Below are positions 1 through 6,931 of a stretch of DNA of 7,467 nucleotides, one piece after another (position 1 is the stretch's first letter; each line of letters starts with the position of its first letter). The DNA comes from Prevotellaceae bacterium. Lineage in GTDB: Bacteria > Bacteroidota > Bacteroidia > Bacteroidales > UBA932. The notes beneath the pieces were generated by a model, which saw only the letters and a list, made by a program, of their open reading frames with translations, did no database searches and had not been told where the DNA came from. The stretch lies in assembly GCA_031264645.1 (NCBI GenBank), contig JAISDR010000147.1:1-7467 (forward strand). Reading direction: 5' to 3'. A program made the position numbers and the translations under genes.

Positions 1-119
1 GAGCAGGCTTTATAATCCCCATCACCGGAGAAATTATGCGAATGCCGGGACTGCCCGACGAACCCGCCGCCGAAAGAATGGATATAGATAATGAAGGAAA
101 TATATACGGATTATTCTGA
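1..119 (+). CDS. fhs: Formate--tetrahydrofolate ligase, C-terminal end only (5' truncated by window)
   Basis: Reading from base 3 to the TGA at 117-119 gives 38 residues that run [18 protein letters not shown] and end in GNIYGLF. This matches the well-conserved C-terminus of formate--tetrahydrofolate ligase (10-formyl-THF synthetase), where a P-I/L-T-G-x-I-M-x-M-P-G-L-P block is followed by PAAE, an acidic IDxxG stretch and a terminal GLF. The enzyme is a cytosolic, ATP-dependent ligase that joins formate to tetrahydrofolate for purine and one-carbon metabolism. Only the tail is visible, so catalytic residues cannot be inspected. The gene is on the same strand as everything downstream and ends 27 nt before the next start. 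I see no terminator hairpin in that gap, so read-through into the next genes is possible. It marks the housekeeping edge of the accessory region. Confidence 0.9.
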   Translation, partial: AGFIIPITGEIMRMPGLPDEPAAERMDIDNEGNIYGLF

Positions 120-146
120 GTATGAAAAAAATTAAATAATGTTATT

Positions 147-698
147 ATGTCTGCTATTCAAATGGAATTTAATGAAAACAAAACAATCAATGCTGTTTTG
201 TATATTGTATCGAAACTGAAAAGGAGTGATTTTCACAAGATTTTCAAGATTCTCTATTTCTCCGACAGGGAACATTTAAGAGAGTATGGACGCACAGTTA
301 CCGGCGACAGATATATTGCAATGAGCGATGGTCCTGTTCCATCCAACTTGTACGATATTTTCAAGTCGGTTAGAGGCGACGGTTATTTTAAAGACGACGG
401 TAAATTCGGCGTGTATTTTTCGGTAATCGGCAATGACCTTATCAAAGCTCATAAAGACGCTAATTTAAAACAGCTGTCAAAAACAGATATTCGACATCTT
501 GACAATTCCATTGAACTGTACGGGAATCTGTCATGGGACGAAATCCGTGAAAAATCACATGATTATGCGTGGAGAAGTACTACAATTAACCGCCAGATAA
601 AATTCGAAGATATTCTGTGGGAAACAGGAGAAGATGATGAATACATAGAATATGTGCAAGAACAGAATTTGCTGATTAATTTATGTAAACAGGTCTGA
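147..698 (+). CDS. Panacea-domain (SocA-like, DUF4065) protein, probable antitoxin
   Basis: This 183-residue protein carries the signature of the Panacea/DUF4065 family. Residues 31-73 contain KIFKILYFSDREHL, then GRTVTGDRYIAMSDGPVPSN and a helix LYDIFK. A C-terminal helical segment at about 128-142 (LSWDEIREKSHDYAW) matches the usual family ending. Panacea proteins include Caulobacter SocA, a proteolytic adaptor-type antitoxin, and were described as a widespread antitoxin domain (PanA) that neutralises many unrelated toxins; some are instead phage-associated. The length is normal for the single-domain form. I see no N-terminal DNA-binding helix-turn-helix, which some PanA fusions carry. The start at 147 has no Shine-Dalgarno, only an AT-rich leader; a second ATG at 162 is an alternative. 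The stop overlaps the next start by one base (TGATG), implying translational coupling to the 139-residue partner. Family assignment is firm; the antitoxin role is inferred from context. Confidence 0.85.
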   Translation: MSAIQMEFNENKTINAVLYIVSKLKRSDFHKIFKILYFSDREHLREYGRTVTGDRYIAMSDGPVPSNLYDIFKSVRGDGYFKDDGKFGVYFSVIGNDLIKAHKDANLKQLSKTDIRHLDNSIELYGNLSWDEIREKSHDYAWRSTTINRQIKFEDILWETGEDDEYIEYVQEQNLLINLCKQV

Positions 699-1117
699 TG
701 GAAAAGAATGAAGATTTATTGAAATTACTGTTGGAGAAAGGCGCTGTTTTTCTTAATCAGTTTGATATTCCCGCAGATCATAAGAAATTTTTTATAGTCG
801 CCGGACATTCGCCCGATAAAGTAATCAGCTGTTCGGTATATATTAATTCAAATATATCGCCTGTAATTCTGCGAAATCAAACTTTATTGAATCTGCAAGT
901 AAATATTAAGGGAATCAAATATTCATTCCTGAAACATGATTCTTTTGCTTGCTGTTCTACTCCATTATTCATTAAAACCGAAAATATTATGAAATGGATA
1001 AATAACAACAAATGTAAATATATCGGCTGTATCGACAATGAAGACATTGAAAATATCACTGATACATTGATAAATTCAGGTTTGTTGACAGATGAAGAAA
1101 TAGAATTGTTCTTTTAG
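698..1117 (+). CDS. Unrecognised 139-aa protein, candidate toxin paired with the Panacea gene
   Basis: I do not recognise a named family. The protein opens with a short charged helix (residues 1-20, LLKLLLEKGAVFLNQF). A beta-rich centre follows: HKKFFIVAG at 28-36, VISCSVYINS at 42-51 and LLNLQVNI at 63-70. A compact FLKHDSFACCS element lies at 77-87. The C-terminus (about 114-139) is an acidic helical tail, NEDIENITDTLINSGLL. The alternation of short strands with a hydrophobic-x-K-x-D-S-F turn is faintly like the small barrel of PemK/MazF-type toxins, but this is impression only and no catalytic set can be assigned. The start codon overlaps the Panacea stop by one base, the arrangement typical of a two-gene toxin-antitoxin unit. 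Sampled 60-nt lines are AT-rich (20-38% GC by hand count), lower than the late operon genes, which is compatible with separate acquisition. It could also be an accessory protein with no toxicity. Confidence 0.6.
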   Translation: MEKNEDLLKLLLEKGAVFLNQFDIPADHKKFFIVAGHSPDKVISCSVYINSNISPVILRNQTLLNLQVNIKGIKYSFLKHDSFACCSTPLFIKTENIMKWINNNKCKYIGCIDNEDIENITDTLINSGLLTDEEIELFF

Positions 1118-1129
1118 CAAAATAAATTA

Positions 1130-2590
1130 ATGTCATTAAAGAAGAACGTCGTATATAATGCAATTTTATCGGTTTCCAATGTGGCTTTTCCCATTGTTAC
1201 GACTCCGTACATTTCGCGGATACTTGGCGTTGAAAATATCGGAGTTGTGAATTTTGCTGTTGCTTACGCTTCGTATTTCGCTCTGTTTGTCGCTTTGGGA
1301 ATACCAATGTACGGGATGCGCGAAATAGCAAAGCGAAACGAAAACCCGGAAGACCGCAGCCGGATGTTTTCAGAGCTGTTTATGATAAATGTGCTTAGCG
1401 CCCTTATTTTTTCTTTGGTTTATCTTGTTACGATTTTTTCGATACCAACTCTGTATAATGACAGGAATTTTCTGCTGGTTGCCGGCGCTCTGGTACTCTT
1501 CGTTCCGTTAAATGTGGACTGGTTTTTTGCGGGAAGAGAAAAATTCAAGCAGATTACCTTGCGTACCCTGATTGCTAAAGTAATCGTACTTGCAGGACTG
1601 TTTATCTTTGTCCGTACACAGGATGATATTATTCCCTATCTGATACTTGTTGTAGCCGCAAACCTGTTAAGCCAGATTTGGAGTTTCGGGTATCTGATGA
1701 AAACAGAAGTGAAATTCAGATTAAGGAATTTACAGATAAAGAAACACATTAACGCCATACTGGTTCTGTTTGCTTCGAATATCGGGGTCAGCATATATAC
1801 AATGCTGAGTACTTTGATGCTTGGCTTTCTGTCGGATTATACGCAGGTCGGATATTACACCTCGGCAATCAAAATCAGTAAAATAACATTGACAATTGTT
1901 GCAGCCATGTCGCCTGTGATGGTTGTGAGAATAAATACAATCAGGGGGAAAAAAGACGGTCAAAAAGAAATATCGCGCCTGCTGAACAATTCGTTTGGAT
2001 ACACAATGATGCTGGCAATACCGGCGACTGTCGGATTGACGGTAATTGCGCCTCATTTTGTCCCCATGTTTTTCGGAAAGGAATTTATTCCGATAACGTT
2101 TTCCGTACAGCTACTCTCGCTGCTGGTTATTATTACAGGAGCAAATACCATTTTCACATCACAGATACTGTTCGGAATGGGGTTTGATAAAAAAGCGCTA
2201 ATCTCCATTTTACTGGGCAGTGCAAGCAGTCTTGTTTTAAATATCCCGCTTATCAAATATTATGGAGCTTTGGGAGCGTCGATTGCTTCTGTTCTGTCGG
2301 AAACGACTGTTTTAGTTGCGGCGATTATATTTGTGTCGAAACTGATGCCATTCCATTTGAATGTAAAAAGCATATCGCATCCGTTATTAGCGTCGTTGCC
2401 GATTATCCCGCTTTCATTATGGATTGATTCTTTCAGCAGCAGTTTTTATTATCTGCTGATTCTCATTGTTACAGGCGTAACGGTTTACATAATTATAATG
2501 GTTTTCATCTTAAAAAACGAGCAGGCAAATCAGTTTTTTTATAATATGATGGAAAAAGTACTGTCTTTAAAAAGAAAAAATAAACAATGA
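1130..2590 (+). CDS. Wzx-type polysaccharide flippase (MOP superfamily)
   Basis: This 486-residue integral membrane protein is of the polysaccharide biosynthesis/flippase type. It would move undecaprenyl-pyrophosphate-linked oligosaccharide from the cytoplasmic to the periplasmic face of the inner membrane. The N-terminus is diagnostic: residues 5-35 form the first membrane helix, leading into TPYISRILGVENIGVVNFA, then a second helix and LGIPMYGMREIAKR. A loop around 128-150 (NVDWFFAGREKFKQITLRT) is also characteristic. I count roughly 14 hydrophobic segments, spaced through to a final helix at about 440-465, followed by a basic cytoplasmic tail. Length is normal for Wzx. It begins 12 nt after the 139-aa gene with an AAATAAATTA leader and no Shine-Dalgarno. 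Its stop overlaps the radical SAM start as ATGA. As the first gene of the glycan run, it indicates a Wzx/Wzy-type pathway rather than an ABC exporter. Substrate specificity cannot be read from sequence. Confidence 0.93.
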   Translation: MSLKKNVVYNAILSVSNVAFPIVTTPYISRILGVENIGVVNFAVAYASYFALFVALGIPMYGMREIAKRNENPEDRSRMFSELFMINVLSALIFSLVYLVTIFSIPTLYNDRNFLLVAGALVLFVPLNVDWFFAGREKFKQITLRTLIAKVIVLAGLFIFVRTQDDIIPYLILVVAANLLSQIWSFGYLMKTEVKFRLRNLQIKKHINAILVLFASNIGVSIYTMLSTLMLGFLSDYTQVGYYTSAIKISKITLTIVAAMSPVMVVRINTIRGKKDGQKEISRLLNNSFGYTMMLAIPATVGLTVIAPHFVPMFFGKEFIPITFSVQLLSLLVIITGANTIFTSQILFGMGFDKKALISILLGSASSLVLNIPLIKYYGALGASIASVLSETTVLVAAIIFVSKLMPFHLNVKSISHPLLASLPIIPLSLWIDSFSSSFYYLLILIVTGVTVYIIIMVFILKNEQANQFFYNMMEKVLSLKRKNKQ

Positions 2591-3690
2591 TTAAAACGGT
2601 AATACACTTAGGGAGCAAAATCTGCAGAGATTTTTTACAGACGAAATTAAAATACAGGACTAAGCCCAAAGTCCTGCAGTTGCCCGTAACAGGAAAATGC
2701 AATTCGAGATGCATGACGTGCAATGTCTGGAAAAACAAACCTTTTACGGATATCAATCCTGAAGACTTGCAGAAAGTTTTGCAGGATTCCTACTTCAAAA
2801 AAATCGAAGCAGTGGGACTGAATGGAGGCGAACCGACATTACACCAAAATTTCAACGAAGTTATTGACGCGGTATTGCAGTTGCCGAAATTAAAATCGGT
2901 ACACATAATATCAAATGCGTTAAACACGGATAAAATACTGGCGATTTTGAAGTACGCCAAAACTCAATGTTCATCGAAGGGAGTTCGTCTGGGTCTTACG
3001 GTTTCGATAGACGGAATAGCTGAAGTGCATAATTTCGTAAGAGGAATCCCTCTTGCTTTTGACAGAACAGTGAAAAGTTTAAATGAAATCGCAGGCAATA
3101 AAAATGATTATTGCGATTATATGGAAATCGGCTGCACTGTTTCCAGACATAATGTATTTAATCTGGCCGAAACAGATTCGTACTTTTCAGAATATTCTGT
3201 TCCCGTTTTTTATCATTTAGCCGTGCCGAATAAAAGGATAGGCACATTCGACGATTATGATTATTCCGTACTGTCGGATACCAGAGCAAAACTGATGGCT
3301 GAAGAGTTTTTCCTGACAAAATACCTGATGGATTCCAAAAATTTCAGCGAGAAAATCAGATATTTCATGAATTATTATTTCCTTAAAAACGAAGGAAAAG
3401 GCAGACTGGCAATGTGCAGCTATTTGCATCGGGACATTACGGTTGACGAAAACCTGAACGTTTATCTGTGTGCAACGGCAAGCGACCGTATTGGAAATTT
3501 GAAGGAAAATAATTTTAAGAAATTCATTCGGGACGGACAGCTTAAAGCTGTTGAAAACAGGCTGCGTCAGGAATGTAATACCTGCATTCATTACGTAGAT
3601 TTGCCCTCGCTTAAAGGTCTGTTTGTGTTTTGCAGATATCATTTTAATGAAAGAATGAAATGGCGTAAATTTAATATATTGAGAAAATGA
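2587..3690 (+). CDS. Radical SAM enzyme with SPASM-like C-terminal cluster domain
   Basis: This 367-residue protein has the canonical radical SAM cluster motif C38-x3-C42-x2-C45 within TGKCNSRCMTCNVWK, which binds the 4Fe-4S cluster that cleaves S-adenosylmethionine. The GGEP motif at 80-83 contacts the SAM amino group. SNA (109-111) and SIDG (140-143) fit later strands of the partial TIM barrel. The C-terminal part has further cysteines at 277, 295, 330, 333 and 349, arranged as C...TVDENLNVYLC...GNLKE...CNTC...C. This resembles a SPASM or shorter twitch domain holding one auxiliary iron-sulfur cluster; a full two-cluster SPASM usually has more cysteines. Known relatives modify peptides, but also epimerise or oxidise sugars and aminoglycosides. 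Located between a flippase and a pyruvyl transferase with 4-nt overlaps on both sides, it probably acts on a sugar or lipid-linked glycan, but the reaction is unknown. No peptide precursor gene is visible nearby. Confidence 0.9.
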   Translation: MIKTVIHLGSKICRDFLQTKLKYRTKPKVLQLPVTGKCNSRCMTCNVWKNKPFTDINPEDLQKVLQDSYFKKIEAVGLNGGEPTLHQNFNEVIDAVLQLPKLKSVHIISNALNTDKILAILKYAKTQCSSKGVRLGLTVSIDGIAEVHNFVRGIPLAFDRTVKSLNEIAGNKNDYCDYMEIGCTVSRHNVFNLAETDSYFSEYSVPVFYHLAVPNKRIGTFDDYDYSVLSDTRAKLMAEEFFLTKYLMDSKNFSEKIRYFMNYYFLKNEGKGRLAMCSYLHRDITVDENLNVYLCATASDRIGNLKENNFKKFIRDGQLKAVENRLRQECNTCIHYVDLPSLKGLFVFCRYHFNERMKWRKFNILRK

Positions 3691-4817
3691 TAAAGATTAC
3701 AATTATTGGATGGTATGGTACGGAAACAATCGGCGACAGGGCTATTCTCGCAGGTCTGATAAACCTTTTTCCCGATGTGTATGAACATTTCGACATCAAG
3801 CTCGGGTCGCTTTATCCGACATTGTCGCATAGAACAGTTGTCGAAGATTACTCATTCTACACTGTGATGGCAAAGAGACACATATTCATATCCATTTTTG
3901 ACAGCACGGATGTCGCCGAATTAAATTCCGCGATAAAATGGGCGGACATGCTTGTGATGGGAGGAGGTCCGCTGATGGATATCGAACCGATGTTCATGAT
4001 TGAATATGCTTTCAAGTATGCTAAAAAGAACAGGGTAAAAACAGCCTTGCTCGGATGCGGAATGGGGGCGCTGATTCAGGAAAGATTTATGAAATCGGCA
4101 ATGTCCATTATTTCAAATTCCGATTTGACGATATTCAGGGACAGTAAATCCCTGGCGCGGTATCATGAACTTCTTAAAAAAGAACCGTCCGGATGTATGG
4201 CAAGTATCGACCCTGCCGTTTTTGCCGCAGACGTGTTCAGGAAACTGTACAATTCTGAAAACAGCGACAAATTCGCAGCAATAAATTTCCGTGAAAGCGA
4301 CGGGCTTTATAATCTGGGAATGTCAACCGAACAGATATTTGTCCTGTTTTCCGAACTGCTGGAAAAAACAGCGCGTAATCATGATTACGAACTGCTGCTT
4401 GTTCCGATGCATACTTTCAGAATCGGGGGAGACGACAGGTATTTCCTGAATCAGCTGGCAGGAAAGGTGAACCTGCCGAATGTGCATGTTCAGAACACTC
4501 CTTTAAGTCTGGTGGAAACAATGAAAATATATTATGACGCCGTATTCTGTATCGGAATGCGCTTCCATTCCGTACTGCTGCAGACGGCAGTGAACGGCAA
4601 GAATTATATTCTTGACTATACAGACATCAATAACGGGAAAATAATAAACCTGCTTCATCAGCTGCAGGCTTGCGACTTTTATAAAAGCCGGTATTATTCT
4701 CTGGTACATCCCGACGGAGACATGTTCGTGCCGCAGGAAAATATTCCGGCTTATTCGATTGATGATACTGCAATATCCGATTTCCGAAAAATTTATATTG
4801 AACATTTGAAAATATGA
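3687..4817 (+). CDS. Polysaccharide pyruvyl transferase family protein
   Basis: This 376-residue soluble protein belongs to the polysaccharide pyruvyl transferase family (CsaB/WcaK/ExoV-like), which adds a pyruvate ketal from phosphoenolpyruvate to a sugar of a surface polysaccharide. Evidence is the N-terminal nucleotide-like loop GWYGTETIGDRAILAGL (residues 8-24), where the family usually shows G-x-x-x-x-N-x-GD. A glycine cluster MGGGPLMD lies at 91-98, followed by LLGCGMGAL at 121-129. The C-terminal half has VPMH at 239-242 and the signature MRFHSVLLQTAVNG at 291-304, whose Arg292 and His294 match the conserved R-x-H. Length is normal. Ile15 occupies the position usually held by Asn before GD, a mild deviation. 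Some family members act on other substrates, so pyruvylation is probable but not certain. It shares ATGA overlaps with the radical SAM gene upstream and the GT4 gene downstream. Confidence 0.88.
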   Translation: MIKITIIGWYGTETIGDRAILAGLINLFPDVYEHFDIKLGSLYPTLSHRTVVEDYSFYTVMAKRHIFISIFDSTDVAELNSAIKWADMLVMGGGPLMDIEPMFMIEYAFKYAKKNRVKTALLGCGMGALIQERFMKSAMSIISNSDLTIFRDSKSLARYHELLKKEPSGCMASIDPAVFAADVFRKLYNSENSDKFAAINFRESDGLYNLGMSTEQIFVLFSELLEKTARNHDYELLLVPMHTFRIGGDDRYFLNQLAGKVNLPNVHVQNTPLSLVETMKIYYDAVFCIGMRFHSVLLQTAVNGKNYILDYTDINNGKIINLLHQLQACDFYKSRYYSLVHPDGDMFVPQENIPAYSIDDTAISDFRKIYIEHLKI

Positions 4818-6052
4818 AAGTTCTTCATGTAAATTACTTTGACGATTACGGCGGCGCGGCGATTGCAGGCTTGAGGATATTCAAAGCCCAGAGAAAATAC
4901 GGCATTGACGCCCGAATGCTTGTCGTAATCCAAAACACGGATATTCCGGACATCTCACCCGTATCGAAGACGACGTTTTGGCGCATCAAGCTTTTCTTTA
5001 AAATCAGTACTTTACTGGTTAATAAATTAAATAAATCGACCAATCCTGTCTTACATTCGATAAATTTGTTTGGAAGCGGCCTGCACAGGCAAATCAATAA
5101 AACGGACTGCGATATTGTCCATCTGCACTGGATAAACAGGGAGATGTTAAGTATTCGGGAAATATCGAAGATAAGCAAGCCTGTCGTATGGACGCTGCAC
5201 GATTCGTGGGCGTTTTGCGGAGCGGAACATCATCCGAACGGACTGGACGACGACCTGTATGCCAGAGACTATCTCCCGAAACAGTATAAGGGCTTTAATA
5301 TTAACCGATGGGTTTTGAAGAGAAAGAAGCGCTTATGGAAAAACAAAAGTTTCCGTATTGTAACTCCAAGCAGCTGGGAAACGGAATCGGCTAAAAAATC
5401 TTCGCTGTTTGCGAATAATGAAGTTATAACAGTCCCGAACTGTTTAGACCCGGACATATTCAAACCCATAGACAAAAACGTCGCAAAAGGCATACTGAAT
5501 CTCCGTCCCGACAAGAGATATATTCTGTTTGGGGCTGCGGAGGTTAATAAAATGCCCGTCAAAGGAGGGGATTTACTGAAGTCGGCGCTGGAGATTTTTA
5601 TTGAAAAGTACAAGCCGCAGGATGTGGAGCTTTTAATTTTTGGCTCGTCAAGCTATGATTCTTTTTCAGATATTGATTTGCCGGTACACTTTCTGGGCAC
5701 AATACACAGCGAGTATGCAATGAGTCTGGTTTACAATTCGGCGGATGTGATGCTCGTGCCTTCACGAATGGACAATCTGCCGCAAACGGCAACAGAACCG
5801 GCTTCATGTGGAACGCCTGTCGTATGTTTCAGTGTCGGGGGACTGGTCGACATAGTCGAGCACAAGAGTACGGGCTATATCGCAGGCAGGTTTGACTTCG
5901 AAGACTTCGCCGAGGGTATAAACTGGGTATTGAATGAGGCGGACAGTTCGCTCCTGTCAAAAAAGGCAAGGGAAAAGGCGCTGGCGAACTATAACGAGAA
6001 AAAATGCGTTGATTCCTATTTGAATGTATATAATGAAATTTTAAAAAGATGA
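4814..6052 (+). CDS. Glycosyltransferase family 4 (GT-B, group 1)
   Basis: This 412-residue GT-B glycosyltransferase has two Rossmann-like halves. The N-terminal half has the acceptor-side glycine loop DYGGAAIAGLRI (residues 11-22), VHLHWIN (102-108) and TLHDSWAFCGAEHH (127-140). This subgroup signature is shared with WcaC-like colanic-acid-type transferases. The C-terminal half has VPNCLDPDIF at 207-216, LFGAAEVNKMPVKGG in the nucleotide-binding entry (238-252), and DVMLVPSRMDNLPQTATEP (311-329) followed by SCGTPVV (331-337). Glu328 fits the retaining-enzyme E-x7-E region, and the usual Gly/Ser-rich GG turn follows at 342-343. It should transfer a hexose from a nucleotide sugar to a lipid-linked acceptor at the cytoplasmic membrane face; donor and linkage cannot be told. 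ATGA overlaps on both sides place it firmly in the operon. There is no transmembrane segment. Confidence 0.92.
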   Translation: MKVLHVNYFDDYGGAAIAGLRIFKAQRKYGIDARMLVVIQNTDIPDISPVSKTTFWRIKLFFKISTLLVNKLNKSTNPVLHSINLFGSGLHRQINKTDCDIVHLHWINREMLSIREISKISKPVVWTLHDSWAFCGAEHHPNGLDDDLYARDYLPKQYKGFNINRWVLKRKKRLWKNKSFRIVTPSSWETESAKKSSLFANNEVITVPNCLDPDIFKPIDKNVAKGILNLRPDKRYILFGAAEVNKMPVKGGDLLKSALEIFIEKYKPQDVELLIFGSSSYDSFSDIDLPVHFLGTIHSEYAMSLVYNSADVMLVPSRMDNLPQTATEPASCGTPVVCFSVGGLVDIVEHKSTGYIAGRFDFEDFAEGINWVLNEADSSLLSKKAREKALANYNEKKCVDSYLNVYNEILKR

Positions 6053-6780
6053 ATAATCCTTTAGTTACAGTAATAACCGTTGTTTTTAACGGGGCGGATA
6101 CGCTGGGACAGACAATTCACAGCATTGTTTACCAGTCGTACAGAAATATTGAGTACATAATTATCGATGGCGGCTCACTGGACGGCTCGCTCAGTATTAT
6201 CAAAAAATATGAAAGAGATATCGCATACTGGATAAGCGAGCCGGATAAGGGTATCTATGACGCGATGAACAAGGGAATCGAGCGTGCAGGCGGGGAATGG
6301 ATATGTTTCATGAACAGCGGCGACTGGTTTTATGACGAAAATGTCCTCAAAAACATTTTTGGAAATTCCGAAATTGACGCCGATATAATTTATGGAAATA
6401 CGCCGCATAACAGGTACAATGAAATGACGCTCTATAAAGCCCTGGACCTGGACAAGCTCAGGTTTTACATGCCCTTCTGCCATCAAAGCAGTTTCATCCG
6501 GTCGGACATAATGAAAAAGTACAGGTTTGACCCGCAGTATGAAATAGCGGCAGACTACAACCTGTTTTATCACTTATACCGGGCAGGAGCGAAGTTTAAA
6601 TACCTCGACATGAATATCGCTGTATACGACATATACGGCATTTCTGAAAAAAACAGTAAAAGCCGCGAGAACGAATATCGCCGGATACAAAATAACAGCG
6701 TAAGCCGGTGGAGATTCCGGTACGAAGTTCTCAAAAAAAGGTTTTACTACGATATTAAAAACAGGTTAAGAAATGGATAG
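6049..6780 (+). CDS. Glycosyltransferase family 2 (GT-A, WcaA/WcaE-like)
   Basis: This 243-residue inverting GT-A glycosyltransferase begins PLVTVITVVFNGADTLGQTI (residues 4-23), the classical nucleotide-sugar binding opening. It continues with IIIDGGSLDGS (37-47) and SEPDKGIYDAMNKGI (63-77), both typical of the WcaE-like short GT2 group. The metal-binding DxD equivalent lies in MNSGDWF (88-94), with Asp92 as the likely ligand. PFCHQSSFIRSD (142-153) and AADYNLF (167-173) form the acceptor side and probable catalytic base region. The basic C-terminal tail (about 215-243), rich in Arg and Lys, may associate with the membrane. Length is normal for the short form. It is the last gene of the overlapping run and ends at a TAG only 12 nt before a dispersed repeat. 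Local GC is higher here than in the first genes; one 60-nt line reaches about 57%. Sugar donor unknown. Confidence 0.92.
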   Translation: MNNPLVTVITVVFNGADTLGQTIHSIVYQSYRNIEYIIIDGGSLDGSLSIIKKYERDIAYWISEPDKGIYDAMNKGIERAGGEWICFMNSGDWFYDENVLKNIFGNSEIDADIIYGNTPHNRYNEMTLYKALDLDKLRFYMPFCHQSSFIRSDIMKKYRFDPQYEIAADYNLFYHLYRAGAKFKYLDMNIAVYDIYGISEKNSKSRENEYRRIQNNSVSRWRFRYEVLKKRFYYDIKNRLRNG

Positions 6781-6792
6781 ATTTATAACGTA

Positions 6793-6830
6793 TCCCGTCA
6801 TTGTAAGGAACGAAGCAAAGCAATCCAGAA
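6793..6830 (+). repeat. Dispersed repeat, copy A (direct orientation)
   Basis: This copy begins TCCCGTCATTGTAAGGAACG and ends AAGCAATCCAGAA. It matches the reverse complement of copy B (7240-7272) at 30 of 33 shared positions, with a 5-nt CAAAG insertion after CGAAG. The family resembles a repeat seen in many bacterial genomes that, when spuriously translated, gives peptides like SRHCEERSDEAI. It begins 12 nt after the GT2 stop. The repeat ends contain ATTG/CAAT complementarity, so a weak hairpin is possible. I see no T-run that would make it an intrinsic terminator. Confidence 0.8.
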
Positions 6831-6847
6831 ACAGGCGCAATCTATCA

Positions 6848-6874
6848 TTGTAAATAGAAAAAAGAGTAATTTTG
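6848..6874 (+). promoter_or_regulatory. Possible Bacteroidota-type promoter for the GIY-YIG gene
   Basis: TAATTTTG at 6867-6874 fits the Bacteroidota -7 consensus TAnnTTTG exactly. A TTG at 6848-6850 could be the -33 element, but the spacer of 16 nt is shorter than the usual range, so the upstream half is weak. A start site near 6880 would leave a leader of about 50 nt before the ATG at 6932. The gene needs its own promoter if the repeat at 6793-6830 interrupts read-through from the glycan operon. Low-information motif in AT-rich sequence. Confidence 0.25.
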
Positions 6875-6931
6875 TCGTGCAAAATGCATCGTGAAATAAA
6901 GTATGCAGCGACATTAAATAATTAGGATAAA

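Noticed and set aside
1085..1113. TTGACA at 1085-1090 as a promoter for the flippase operon
   Set aside because: It lies inside the 139-aa gene, the -10 region at the right spacing is poor, and the likely host uses a different promoter consensus. A TAGAATTG nearby is only a partial match.
3217..3642. Long minus-strand frame inside the radical SAM gene
   Set aside because: It is antisense to a well-supported gene and the translation has no recognisable domain. Other antisense frames in the glycan genes were dismissed for the same reason.
6781..6931. Intrinsic terminator after the GT2 gene
   Set aside because: Repeat copy A can form only a weak hairpin and no T-run follows it. No convincing terminator is seen in this interval.
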